A DNA stretch of 64,000 nt, taken from contig CM065295.1 in the NCBI GenBank assembly GCA_032871835.1, positions 20,904,501 to 20,968,500 on the forward strand, given 5' to 3'. Positions 44,281-55,534 of this stretch are shown here, one piece after another. Position numbers and translations under genes: made by a program. The notes below the pieces were generated by a model. That model ran no database searches and had not been told where the DNA came from. It saw only the letters and a list, made by a program, of their open reading frames with translations. The stretch comes from Dipteronia dyeriana. Taxonomy: Eukaryota > Streptophyta > Magnoliopsida > Sapindales > Sapindaceae. The number at the start of each line of letters is the position of its first letter. Position 1 is the stretch's first letter.

Positions 44281-45515
44281 ATATTTTTTGGATTTTAATT
44301 TTTAACTATCAGCATTGAATCAAATATGTATAAAAATGTGCCTCTAGACAGTTGAACGGTGTTCAATTAGATGATTTGCATTTTTTGATGTTTTGTTACA
44401 TTTTCGGAAAATAGATTGGGAGAAGAGGTTGATTTGTTAGTCAAGGTTTCAGAATATTTTTTGACAAAGATTAACAATACTTCAACACAGTTGCTATAAA
44501 GTGTTTGATGTTAACAACTTTAGCCCTATTAACAACATTATCATTTTTGCTCTCTAATTTTGATGTTAACAATATTAGCCCTGTTAATGTAACAAATTGT
44601 GCAGGTGTTAATAACTTGTGTTGCATATTTTTATATGAATTTAATGTAACAAACTGTTATTAATTACACAACACTGTGCATCACTTAGTAATGATTCCTC
44701 ACTGTTATGAATAACACAAAACTATTATTTGAATTGTTCCTTCAATTTGAAAATTTTATTTATAGTTTATATAAATATTAACATTTTGAAATCTTTAATA
44801 TTTGTATCTGGTACTTATTTGATACTTGCATCTTATTTGTGTCAAGTACTTATTGTATATAAAAGAAAACAGAGCATATGAAATGAAATTAATTCCATGT
44901 ACAAAGCATGTGAATAATTCCATGTGAAACTTTTACACACGTCAATATTAATTTCTATTACTCACATAGTATTAATTCCATCTTGGTACATGTTTCAAAA
45001 ATACTGTCCGGTACTTATTCCATGAAATCCATTAATAGTATTTATGAATTGCAAAACAAAAATCTTAACATTACACAACACTGTTAACATTATACAAATT
45101 CCATGAATTCCATTAACATTACACACAAAATGTACCAAACAAATGTAATAATGTACTAACTAATACTGTTAACATTACACATAACTTCCAGGAAATATAG
45201 ATAAAATGTAGCAACACTTTCAACATAACACACTTCCAATATTGTTTTGAATACTACATAAACAACATATCGTGCCATCCAGATACCTACAAATAAACAC
45301 ACAACATTAATAGATAAAAAACGATAGAAAACATTATTTTAAACTCATGGCACTGTGAATTAACAAAATATTATAAATCTAAACTTAGTTTAATCTAGAT
45401 GACGTTGGGAATTCCCAAAATTTCCAACATAGTTAAGGATTCCCAACACTGTTAAGAAAACTGGTCTGAATATTTTTTTTATAAAAATTCTACCAATTCT
45501 GTAGATTCAATTTAA
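44281..45515. repeat. AT-rich DNA with dispersed GTTAACATTACACAA words
   Basis: Loose repeats of TGTTAACAxCTTTAGCCCT (44508-44525, 44562-44583) and CATTACACAACACTGTTAACATT (45070-45095, 45168-45182). No gene is seen. Probably the interior of a non-autonomous DNA element together with the flanking arrays. Confidence 0.4.
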
Positions 45516-45990
45516 CAATAAAAAATTAACCACACTAGCATCAAATTCACACAAGACCCATGTTCTATTACATTCATGTCAACTATTTTGATAAAAATAA
45601 GCAACCCTAATGCACAAATTAAACTAAAAAAAAATATTCAACCAGAAATGAACTTTAAATTAAAATTGATCACACCAACATCAAATTCAACCAAGACTCA
45701 TGCTCTATTATGTCGATAAAAACTATTTTCACAAAATAAGTAAAATTAAAATTGATCACACCAACATCAAATTCAACCAAGACCCATGCTCTATTATATC
45801 GATGAAAACTATTTTCACAAAAATAAACAACCCTAATGCACAAAGGAAGGTAAATAAGAGATTAAAAATAGAAATAAACTTTATCTTTATATTTAAACTT
45901 TAAATTGATCACAACAACATCAAATACACACAAGACCCGTGCTTTATTATGTAAATGTAAACTATTTCCACAATAAAATTACACAAATAC
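45515..45990. repeat. Tandem array, four units of ~90-130 bp
   Basis: Units share TTGATCACACCAACATCAAATTCA, AAGACxCATGCTCTATTATxTCGAT and AAACTATTTTCACAAAATAA, with CAACCCTAATGCACAAA in two. Starts are near 45528, 45664, 45752 and 45903. The two middle units are nearly identical. A 67-residue open frame crossing them is a repeat artefact. Confidence 0.75.
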
Positions 45991-46536
45991 AATTAAATAT
46001 GAGATTCAAGTAAAAAAGTTCAAAAAAAAAAAAGCCTCACCTCAAAGCTTGAATAAAAGGAACCCTTATGGTGGATGAATATTTTCGAGTTGTTCAATGG
46101 TGGAGAATGTAAATAGTTACTAAAATTCGAAAGGAAGGAAGAGAGAACAAAAAATAATAATTTGGGAGAGGAGAACATGAGAGAAGCCGAGATGGGGTGT
46201 TGTGGTGGAGAGATGTGGAAATAAGAGGAAAAGAATGAGAATAATAGGTATAGAATGGGTAGGTTTAGTGAAATGAAAAAGTGAGTAAGTAAGGGTATAG
46301 TAGTATTTATACTTAAAAAACGAGTTAGTTTTGTATGTTTTTTTTTAAAAGGTTAGTTGTTAACTTGAGCATCTCAAAAGGGATAGTTTCCAATAAAACC
46401 CTTTTTTATTTACTGTCGATGTAAGAATCTTGTTAACAATACTATTTACGAAATTGTCATTTGTATGATTACAATACCTTATCGATCGTTGATTTGTTGG
46501 TAGTAAATTTAATTATATTTATATAGATATATATAA
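45991..46536. other. Spacer with purine-rich tract and a dispersed repeat piece
   Basis: 46120-46320 is purine-rich (GGAAGGAAGAGAGAAC, GGGAGAGGAGAACATGAG), resembling the interior of long-TIR elements. 46425-46485 matches 33117-33190. No gene is supported. Confidence 0.35.
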
Positions 46537-47386
46537 ATTGAATAAATATTTTAAAATGAAGAATTTCTAAATTGAATAAGGTATTTTAAAATGAAGATTA
46601 AATGAAAAAAAAATTGTTTTATTTTAAAATTAAGATTTTTTTTGGAAAGAAAACTAAGATTAATTGAAAATTAAGAATTTAAAAAACGAAATTTTTCATT
46701 AACAGAATCAGACAGTCCAATCTAATTTTAAAGATATTAATTTTTTTTTAAAAAAAGAATTTTAAAAAATCTTAATACTTTTTATTGTTCGTTAGTTCCA
46801 CCAATAACACTAATCACAATCCCTTCATAATTTGTTCTATCTCCTCCATAAGAGATTGAGTCAGATTTCTTTCCAAAATGAAGTCAGTTCGCTAGTTACA
46901 CCAACAACACAAATCACAATCTCTTCCTAATTTAGTGTAATTTGTTCAAAAAATTTAAAAAGTTTAATATCTATTTATAAATATGAAAAAAATAATTTTA
47001 TTCCAAAGAATTAGAATTAATTTTTTTTTACTAAATAGAAAAATAAAAATAAATTAGGAAGTAATTGTGATTTGTGTGTTTGGTAGAACTGGCAAAATGG
47101 CTCAATCTTTCATGGAGGAGATCAAACATATTAGGAAGAGATTGTGATTTGTGTTGTTGGTGGAACTGACAAAATGTTAAAGACATTAAGATTTTTTTTT
47201 AATTTGAATTTCTTTTAAATGAGATTGGACAGTTTGTTTTTTAATATATTTTTTTAATTCTTAATTTTCAATTAATCTTATTTTTCTTTCAAAAAAAAAT
47301 ATCTTAACTTTAAAAACAATTTTTTTTTCACTTAATCTTCATTTTAAAATACCTGAAAAAAAATCTTCATTTTAAAATATTTATTC

Positions 47387-47388
<2 letters not shown>
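46537..47388. mobile_element. ~850-bp foldback element with arms of up to ~400 bp
   Basis: The left arm 46537-46960 and the right arm 47040-47388 are inverse images: ATTGAATAAATATTTTAAAATGAAG versus CTTCATTTTAAAATATTTATTCAT at the tips; ACAGTCCAATCT versus AGATTGGACAGT; CCACCAATAACACTAATCACAATC and CACCAACAACACAAATCACAATC versus GATTGTGATTTGTGTTGTTGGTGG inside. The ~80-bp centre is AT-rich. Insertion into a (TA)n tract fits the flanking TATATATA on both sides. No ORF; a foldback transposon or very large MITE. Confidence 0.75.
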
Positions 47389-47422
<34 letters not shown>

Positions 47423-47795
47423 GTTTCAAATTACTAAACTATCCTTAGTGTTGATAGTCAAAATTAGTCAACGGTTTAATTTGACCAACTTTATCTAATG
47501 GTAATGGAGGTAAGTGTCAATTATCAATAAAGTTGTTTCTATGAGTGAAAAAGCAAAACCTTAGGGGAGTTTGGTGTAATTAGTTCTTTTAGATTTTTGG
47601 TGAATCAAAGGTATTTTTATCTTTTATTATTTTTTAATGATCAACTCTTACACCTAACAGTCAGACCCTAATGGTATTGGAGGTACGTGTCAATTAACAG
47701 TAAAATTGTTTCCACATGTAAACGAGTAAATCTCAGGGGGGTTTGGTATAATTTATTCTAATAGAAATATATTTTTATTTTTTGAGAAAAGAACT
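47389..47795. repeat. (TA)n followed by a two-copy direct repeat
   Basis: (TA)n at about 47391-47420. Then TAATGGTAATGGAGGTAAGTGTCAATTAxCA...TTAGGGGAGTTTGGTGTAATT (47498-47585) recurs at 47668-47755 as TAATGGTATTGGAGGTACGTGTCAATTA...TCAGGGGGGTTTGGTATAATT. No gene. Confidence 0.6.
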
Positions 47796-48226
47796 TGTTA
47801 TGAACTTGTATGTGGAAGCAATATACTGCAACTATAGTAAAGACTTGAGAAAAAAAATAGAGAAAAATTGAACACAGTTTTTACGTGGTAAAACCCCCAA
47901 TTTAATCTGAGAGAAACATCCACGGGCAAAGATTGAAGGACTTTATTAGACCAAAAAGACTGAAACATCTCTCTAATATTTTAGGAGAGAACAACAACCT
48001 TTCTCTCACACTAGAGGAAAGAACAATTAGGGAGAAGAGAAAGCTTAAAGGCTTGAGATAATTCTTGGAGAAACATGAGATGTGGTATTTATAGGCAAAG
48101 AATTCACCTATACCATTAATGAATGTGGTTGAGAGAATTAACCACCATCTCCCAACCATCAAATCTTCATTTTTTTTAAAACTTCATTTAATTCACCTAA
48201 TGTACAAGATGACTTTATCTCTTACA
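47796..48226 (-). repeat. 3' LTR of a minus-strand Copia element
   Basis: Read on the minus strand, a purine-rich tract TTCAAGTGGAAGAA (48240-48227) is followed by TGTAAGAGATAAAG... and ends ...TTCATAACA at 47796, so TG...CA ends delimit 431 bp. Inside are GCCTATAAATACC (TATA, about 48088) and TTTACCACGTAAAAACTGTG (U5). AGTTC follows the LTR and would be the target duplication, but the partner end is missing. Confidence 0.75.
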
Positions 48227-50095
48227 TTCTTCCACTTGAAGTAATCTTTTCATGGTCTATTAATCCTTCTGATCTTTGCTCCAATTCTTGTTACTTACGT
48301 TTCTACTAGACCATGGGAGGATCTACACCATATGAACTTGTCAGTATTGATAGGCTTGGTCATTACATCTGTTAGATTCTCTTTGGTATGTATCTTTTTC
48401 ATATCCACACTACCGTCTTCCACTACTTTCTGAATGAAGTGATATTGTACTCCTAGGTGCTTGGTTATGGAATGGAAAGTTGGATTCCATGCGATGTGCA
48501 AGGCACTATAACTGTCACAAAACAAAATGATCTTCTTTTGTTTATCCTGAGTTCCTTCATTAGCCTTTTAATCTAAACAGCTTCCTTACAAGCTTGTGTA
48601 GCTGCCATGTACTCTACCTCAGTTGTAGATAGAGCCACAACTGTCTGTAACTTAGAAATCCATCTCACAGCTCCTCCTGTAATTGTAAACACATAGCCAG
48701 TAATAGATTTTCTTTTGTCGAGATCTCCAGTAAAATTTGAGTCCACATAACCCCTGACAGTAAATTCTGATCCTCCATAACATATTGAATCATCAGAGGT
48801 TTCTCTGATATATCTCAGAATCCTCTTCACATTACTCCAATGCTTTACATAGGATTCGCCATAAAACAACTAACCACTCCCACTGCTTGTGCAATGTCTG
48901 ATCTTATACATATCAGAGCGAACATTAAACTTCCCACTGATGCATACGGTACTCGAGACATTTCCATCCTCTTTGCTTCATTAATAGGACTCATACTTGA
49001 GGATAACTTGAAATTAACAGGAAAAGGGGTAGAAATTGGCTTGCAATCTTGCATATTGAAGTGCCACAAGATTTTATTGAAGAAATTCTTTTTGGAAAGC
49101 CAAATCTTTTTGTTATTTCTATCTCGGTTAATTTGCATTCCTGTAATCTTGTTTGCTAGTCCCAAATCCTTCATATCAATTTCCCTAGCTAACCGTGCCT
49201 TTAATTCCTAGACTCGATCATTATTGGGGCCTGCTACCAACATGTCATCCACATACAACAACAGGATAATAAAATCACCATTACCAAATCTCTTGTAATA
49301 GGTACAATGGTCTGAACTGAGTTTGTTGTACCCACATATTATAATTATGGAATCAAATCTCTTGTACCAACATCTCGGTGCCTGTTTGAGACTGTACAGA
49401 GATTTGGTTAACTTGCAAACCAAGTTCTCCTTGCCTTTTTCAACAAAACCTTCTGGTTGGAGCATATAAATTTCTTCTTCAAGGTGACCATGAAGAAATG
49501 CAGTTTTTACATCTAACAGCTCTAAGTGTAGATCAAACACAACACTCATAACCATGACTAGTCTAACTTTTGTAAGTTGAACCATCAGGGAAAATATTCG
49601 ATTGAAGTCAATGGCTTCTTTTTGAGCATATCCTTTCACTACTAGTCTTGCACGATACCGTTTCATATGATTATTGCTATCTCATTTGATCTTATAGACC
49701 TATTTGTTGCCAATAGCTTTTCTTCCAAGTGGCGGTGGTATAATTTCCCATGTCTTATTCTTTTGTAGAGCTTTAACTTCTTCATGCATTGCTGTTATCC
49801 ACAAAAATGCATCTAGGCTATTTATAACTTCATGGAAAGATGATGGCTCACCATTCTCTATTAGAAGACAATATGCAACACTGCTCTCTGTAATATACTT
49901 TGAGTGCCATACCGGTGGTCTCCTCTCTCGAGTTGACCATCAAACTTCTAGGCCTCAGACTCATCTGATACTTGTATCTCGTGCTCTGGTTCTTCTTTAG
50001 AAGAAACTGAATCTTCTTGTTCTGAATTATTTTCCACCTTGTAAAGTTCTCATTTATTGATTGGCTTATTTGTGAACAAACCACATATTGGGGTT
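48227..50095 (-). pseudogene. Ty1/Copia pol remnant (end of INT, RT, RNase H), truncated
   Basis: RT on the minus strand starts near 49666 (YRARLVVKGYAQKEAIDFN) with LLDVKTAFLHGHLEEEIYM and the active-site LLLYVDDMLVAG, then a stop at 49208-49210, then MKDLGLANKITGMQI and KPISTPFPVNFKLSS (49174-48845). RNase H follows in a second frame (GYVDSNFTGDLDKRKS, ALSTTEVEYMA, 48869-48573) and a third (HSITKHLGVQYHFIQKVV, 48525-48295). So there is at least one nonsense codon and two frameshifts. Gag, protease, most of integrase and the 5' LTR are absent; the break near 50095 abuts the plus-strand SIRE-like sequence. It is not the same family as the element at 16527. Confidence 0.85.
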
Positions 50096-52094
50096 TTATG
50101 TAAGGGTAGCTTAGGCTCTCAAGACCTTAAGAGAAGAAGCACCAAATGTATATTTCTTGTGCTTACTTGCTTTGAAGAGATAGAGTTGCACACACTCACA
50201 ACTCATGCATATTTCTTATTCGTATATGTTGTGTGTTTATATGGGTATGCATTCATGTTTTGATAACTCTTCTTGCATGCTTATATTGATCACATCTTTG
50301 CATTTGTATTGACATGCATTATGTGTTGCTCACACACACACTTACTTGCATTTGATTTGTTATGCATGTGTGCGTCATTGTTGTCTATGTGCATTCATAG
50401 TGTGGTTTTGTGTTTTGTTCGTGCTTGTCTTAGCGCATTGAGTGACCATTTGAGAAAGTCGTATTCTTCTCTTGGTTTGGTTATGTGGAGTAAGGTGTCT
50501 AGTTTCAAAATATGGATTTCAAAGATTTAAATATTTTTCAAAACTGACCTTTGCATGGTCTTGTGACCATAACTTTTTATAAAATGCCTCAAAATATGTT
50601 TTGAAAATTATGTACAAACTAGACACCCATACCTTTCCTACGGTATATTATCCGTAATATTTCATGACCATTTGGATTGATTTTGAAATCTCCAAAGTGA
50701 CCACAAAAATAGGGCATCTCTGTTGATGTCTGTTTCTGACCTTTGTTAACTTAAATGACCATAACATTTTCTAAAGACATCCAAATCATGTTTTGTAAAT
50801 TGGAGTAGAAAGTAGACTTCCATACCTTTCCAACGGTATATTATACGAAAGGTTTGGATGTCGTTTAGTTATGTTTTGGGTCCCTCGAATCTTTTGCTGT
50901 TGCGCTGTTGCGGCTGCGCCAGTCCACAAGCGCCCTCAACAGCGCCCCTTGGACAGTAGGTGTGGCGCTTGTCGACTAGCGCAGCTCACCAGCGCACTGA
51001 GTAAATTTTGGGCATTTTTCAAAACGATGTAGTTTTGTTCTAGGGCTCATATTTATGTTTCATCTTCTTCCTCACTCGTTTTTCAGAGCTTTCAAACCAT
51101 TTTTTAGAGTGAGAAAGTATTTGCTTTGAGAGAGAAGCTCCAAGAGTTATTCTTTAACTCTCCAAACCCAAAACCCATCATCCTTCATGCATTATTGAGC
51201 ATCTTTTGGCATGGGTCTTCATCTTTGATTGGCTTGGTAAGTTGAACAAAAATCTCATCTTTGTCATTTGTTCTTGTTTTTCAAGATGATGTTTTTATTG
51301 CATTTATTAGCTGATTAAATGCTAGGACTTCATTCATTGCATCTATTTATGAGTTCCTTTGCATGATTGGGTTTGTTTGTTGATAGCTTGAATTTAGGAC
51401 ATATTTGCCCTTCTTGCTAAGTCTCTATGCATTGCATTTAGACATTGTTGATTAGAACTCATTAATTGTATTAAGTGATTGCATTATAGTCCTTGCCATG
51501 CTTGATGACAACATGTGTTGATATGGCTTTTATGATAGCTTCATAGGATTGCTTGTTTTATGTTTAGCTAAGTTTTATGACATGTCATTTAGCTCTTGAT
51601 ATCTAGGATTGCATATATTGCCATCACATAATTATAGATAAGCATATAAGGTACCCTAACCTTGTTTGTTGTTTGAATATCATCATATATTCACAAAGGG
51701 TGTTTATCTCTTCATTGAAGAGAAGTAAGTCTTGCGTTGCATCCGGGAGTAGGTTGCTTCAAGCGTGAGCAAATTGGACTAGGTCTACTTAATACTAGGA
51801 TTAGGTAGTGGTAGTGGGTTATTTACCGGGAGTAGGTTGTAACGCCTCTATTATCAGTGGATTCGTTGTTCGAGTGTGGCGTACTTAACAGCCCGTGGTT
51901 TTTCCCATTTGGAGGGTTTCCACGTATATCTCAAGTGTCTTTATTATTTCCGCACTTATTACACTTGTGATATTATTGTGACTAGTTAAAGGTATTTTCG
52001 TCAACTTGGCCATTAATGAAAATTGGGTAAAATTGATAAAAATCTATTCACCCACCTCTAGTTTGTTATTAAACACACCATAATAATTGTTTCA
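50096..52094 (+). repeat. 5' LTR (and possible U3 flank) of a SIRE-like Copia element
   Basis: It ends ...ATTGTTTCA directly before a PBS-like ATTGGTATCAGAG at 52095-52107. LTR features: a TATA region TCATATTTATGTTTCATC (about 51048-51065), TTTTTCAGAGCTTTC, GGTTTCCACGTATATC (51926) and TCTATTCACCCACCTCTAG (52041). A GC-rich island with GCGCTGTTGCGGCTGCGCC lies at 50900-51000. Two related ~90-bp segments (50560-50660 and 50755-50850: ACCATAACxTTTTxxAAA, CATACCTTTCCxACGGTATATTAT) look like an internal duplication. The left limit is uncertain. Confidence 0.55.
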
Positions 52095-52107
52095 ATTGGT
52101 ATCAGAG
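52095..52107 (+). other. Primer binding site of the SIRE-like element
   Basis: ATTGGTATCAGAG, matching the complement of initiator Met-tRNA 3' sequence; the next base is G where a C would complete the usual match. Confidence 0.75.
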
Positions 52108-52213
52108 GGGGTTCCTAAAAATACATAGGTGATCCTTGCTCATTTTTGGTGTGTTTTGCATTTTGTGTGATTTTGATCATTCATACATTTGCACTCATTT
52201 TACCCAAAATACT

Positions 52214-53500
52214 ATGTGTGATTTTGAGAGAATTGAGGGTGCGTTGATCTCTGAACCACCTACGCTCACCAAGGATAAGTACCCCTATTGGAAAGTGAGG
52301 ATGGAGTTCTTTTTATGTGACCTTGATGAGCATGTGTGGATATGTGTGGAAGAAGGATACTCAACTCACACAGAGACACGAGAGAATGGGGCTTCTATGC
52401 CTAAACCCAAGTCTAAGTGGACTAATGACGAACTCGAGGCTGCCGAATGGAATTCAAATGGTTCTCGTGCCTTATATCGTGCAGTGGGTGAGAGTCAAGC
52501 AAAGCTCATCCAATCCACTCGAGATGTTCGAGAAGCTTGAGAGATTCTACGAATCACCCATGAAGGTACCACGAAAGAAAAAGAGAAGAATTTGGGTACC
52601 TCGAAGAACAAGCTTCGATGTTTTGATTATAGCGGCTATGGGCACATTTCCACGGATTGTGGAAATTCAAAGAGCAAGAGTCAAAGAGGCAAATCAAAGG
52701 CCTACTCTTCTAGTAAAAGTGAATAATGCTATTCGGTTTCCAAGGGATGTGAAAGGAATCACATAGCCGTGTACGCTTTACACGATGACAACTCTAAAGC
52801 GGTCACAATACACCCATCGCTCAAAGTCGACATTGAAGAAGCTAGTTTAGATGGTGATTGCCACGAGAGTACAAGTGGTAGAAGCTTCGATGAAGAAAGT
52901 TCTAGCTCCAAGAACTTGAGTGATGAAGAGTTTGGTTACGAAGACTTCATTAAAAGTCTTCAAAGGTCTTTGAAGAAGAAAAACGAAGAAATCAAGAAGT
53001 TAAAGGAAGAAAATCTTCAACTAAGGACCAAGTTAGATGACTCCTTGGAGATGGACATAGTTGATATGTCCAAGTATGAGGAGGAGATTGATGATTGCCA
53101 TCAAAGGATGAAGGCAATGAAGGATGAACTTGCTAACAAAGACAATTCCTTGAAGATCATCAAGAAGAATGAGATGAGGTGCCTTGGAGAATTGAAGAAA
53201 GCCAAGGTCATGCAACCTCAAGCTCAAGGCAAGAAAAGAGCTTTACCTCCATAACATCCTAGGAGGAAGATTGATCTTGGAGAGACATCCAAGAATGGCC
53301 AAGTGAAGGGGCTAATAAAGAATGGAGCTAAACCTCAACAATCAAGAGCTTCACTTCCAAGCCTTCCTCAACCAAGAAGGCATGTTCAACCGGCTCATCC
53401 ATCTCAACAAGCTGGACCACAAAGGTGCCACCAATTGGCTCAAGCTCTAAGAAAAAGCCAACCAATGCATCACCAAATGAGATTCATATATATCAACTAA
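52214..53500 (+). pseudogene. SIRE-like Copia gag, frameshifted and truncated
   Basis: Gag begins near 52214 (MCDFERIEGALI) with PPTLTKDKYPYWKVRMEFFL and NDELEAAEWNSNGSRALY. After a frameshift near 52520 a zinc-knuckle-like CFDYSGYGHISTDC appears (about 52618-52660); the second Cys of CCHC is Tyr. From 52769 a long acidic Ser-rich and coiled-coil part follows (EESSSSKNLSDEEFGYEDF, LKKKNEEIKKLKEENLQL), ending at a TAA at 53252. A Gln/Pro-rich tail continues to 53500. Protease and pol are missing; the element stops at the LTR-like block that follows. Confidence 0.8.
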
Positions 53501-55050
53501 TGATGGCTATATATGGGGGATCTTAATCCTGAGTGTCTTATCGACTCCTTTAGGTTAGATCGTGGTCTTTGATATACCGTGGGTGAGGTCATATGTATTT
53601 CCTGATCAATATACTCCGTATGTTGGGATTGCGGTTTGGCTTGTGGCTGGGAAGGTTTGTACTTAATAGTGGAATCCACTCCTTCTTGTGAGAAGTAGAT
53701 GGTAGTTCCCTTAAGGGTTGATTCGGGGCTTGGACAATATGAGCACTCTCCTAATTCCGTGAGGAAGTAGGATTTATTGTCCATTAGAGAATCAATGGTA
53801 CTTAGAGGATATATGTAATTAGAGGGGTATAACGGACATTATGACCCAACTCTAATTATGAACTATTGGGGAGGATCACACCATATGTAATAGCTATATC
53901 GATGGACACCGAGTTGTATCGGTCTGTGTAAAAACGTCTGCAGTTGAGAGAGTGCAGCTTCGGGTTTTTAGTGGAATAACACCGTAGTTAATAATCAAGG
54001 AATATTAATTAAAGAGTTTAATTAATGATTCTGAGGATTATTTGAGCTCAAAATACTGTAGGTCCATTAGATCCCCTTGCTAGCCCGATCGATTTAGGTA
54101 ACAAGGGTCACGGTTAATTAATTGGATTGTCCAGTTAATTATGTTACGAAAGTGACACGTATTTATTCGGGGATTAATTGAATAATGAGATTATTTAATT
54201 AATAGATAATGGTGATTACATAACTTAAATAATGAGATTATTTAATTATGTTATTAATCACTAAATGGAGGGTGTATGTTGATATTTATTTTTTAATAAA
54301 ATAAGATAATGTGATTATTTTATTTTATTAAATTAAATAATTTATTTTTGAATTTAAATAGTTTGAATTCAAAATTAAAATCAAATTAAAGATATGAGAT
54401 ATTTTTTATTTGAAAGTTTTTAAAAAATCAAATATAGATTTGATTAATTTTTTAAATATTATAAGATATATTTAATTATAAAAAAAAAGTTGTTGTGCGT
54501 GAAACGCACAGCAACATACATGTATATAAATTGACAAAAAGAAGTTTTTGTTTTGGTGATAGTGGGTTGGCTTTTGGTTAAAAAGCTAGTGAGTGATTTT
54601 TTTTTTTGTGAGTTATTTTTGTGCAAGTGTGTGCATGAACAAACACCACAAAGAGAGAAAAGGTTTTATGTACAAGTGTTGTTCATTAATATAAAGAAAG
54701 AGTTTCTTATTTTTCCTTCTTTTCTACACCCTCCATCCTAATTTCCTGAGAACCGTGACGCGCCCACACGCAGTTACCAATCCCGGGAATAGCTAGGAAG
54801 ATCAGTGGTACAGACCAGAGCAAATCGAAAAGTGAAGAAGCCTCCAAACGTTGGTATGGTTCTATTTTTTTTATTGATTACAATTTCCTGTATTTACATA
54901 TATATTTTATTAGTGTAATAATTTTTATATGTATTTGTTCCGAAAATAATTACGATCAAAAGTTCACCGGTCCCAGATACAGATTACGATATGTATAAAA
55001 AAATTTAAAAACCCGTTTCCGCTGCGTGATCGGTGAATTTGGTTCTAACA
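53501..55050 (+). repeat. LTR-like block of uncertain family
   Basis: Contains TATATATGGGGGATCTT (53509), TGTATCGGTCTGTGTAAAAACG (53912), a long AT-rich stretch with TTAATTAATGATT words (53990-54500), TATATAAATTGAC (54522), GACGCGCCCACACGC (54757) and a terminal AACCCGTTTCCGCTGCGTGATCGG (55012), an ending I recognise from some plant Copia LTRs. No PBS, coding part or target duplication was defined, so this may be a solo or truncated LTR. Confidence 0.4.
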
Positions 55051-55196
55051 CAGAGGTGTTCGACTAGCTCTGGCTGGACCGAAAGGATTTGTAACCTTTC
55101 CATACACCACTTCGAGGATTTGGAGGGGTTGAGGTCAGATCACTTGAGACCGTGAAGTTGCCGGTAAAGATTGGAGAACCCCCTTACTAGAAAACA

Positions 55197-55412
55197 GTGT
55201 TATTTGACTTTGTGGTAGTAGACATTAAAAATTGGCCTTACAATGCTTTGCTAGGCCAAACATTCCTGAACAAGACTAAAACGGTGACGACTAATTATGC
55301 TTTAATGACCAAATTCTCGACCGAGTGGGGCAAGAGATGGCAAGAAGGGCGAATCTCTCGATTTACAATGATAAGAAGAATGAAGGGCATCACGTATGCA
55401 CTCTCTCCCTGA
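55197..55412 (+). pseudogene. Ty3/Gypsy (Tat lineage-like) protease fragment
   Basis: A short plus-strand frame reads LFDFVVVDIKNWPYNALLGQ, then TFLNKTKTVTTNYALMTKF, matching the retropepsin flap and C-terminal region of Tat/Athila-type Gypsy elements (NAxLGRxxLN, followed by SxxHLxMKFPT). The catalytic Asp motif is not visible. RT, RNase H and integrase are absent before the antisense gene that follows, implying a large internal deletion. Confidence 0.6.
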
Positions 55413-55534
55413 CCGATCAAGTAGTAACAGGGATGCCCTTGGAATTCGATCTCGACCCAAGGGAAGAACCAGAGATGGAGTTTTATTAATTAAAATGGAG
55501 TTTTATTAATTAAAATGAATCCTTACAAATAGGC

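Noticed and set aside
45700..45903. 67-residue frame with repeated DHTNIKFNQ-like segments
   Set aside because: It is read-through of the ~90-130-bp tandem array at 45515-45990.
50057..50530. Two Cys-rich frames that could look like small secreted peptides
   Set aside because: They lie in the LTR/U3-like region of the SIRE-like element, lack a convincing signal peptide with conserved Cys spacing, and are flanked by GT-rich repeats.
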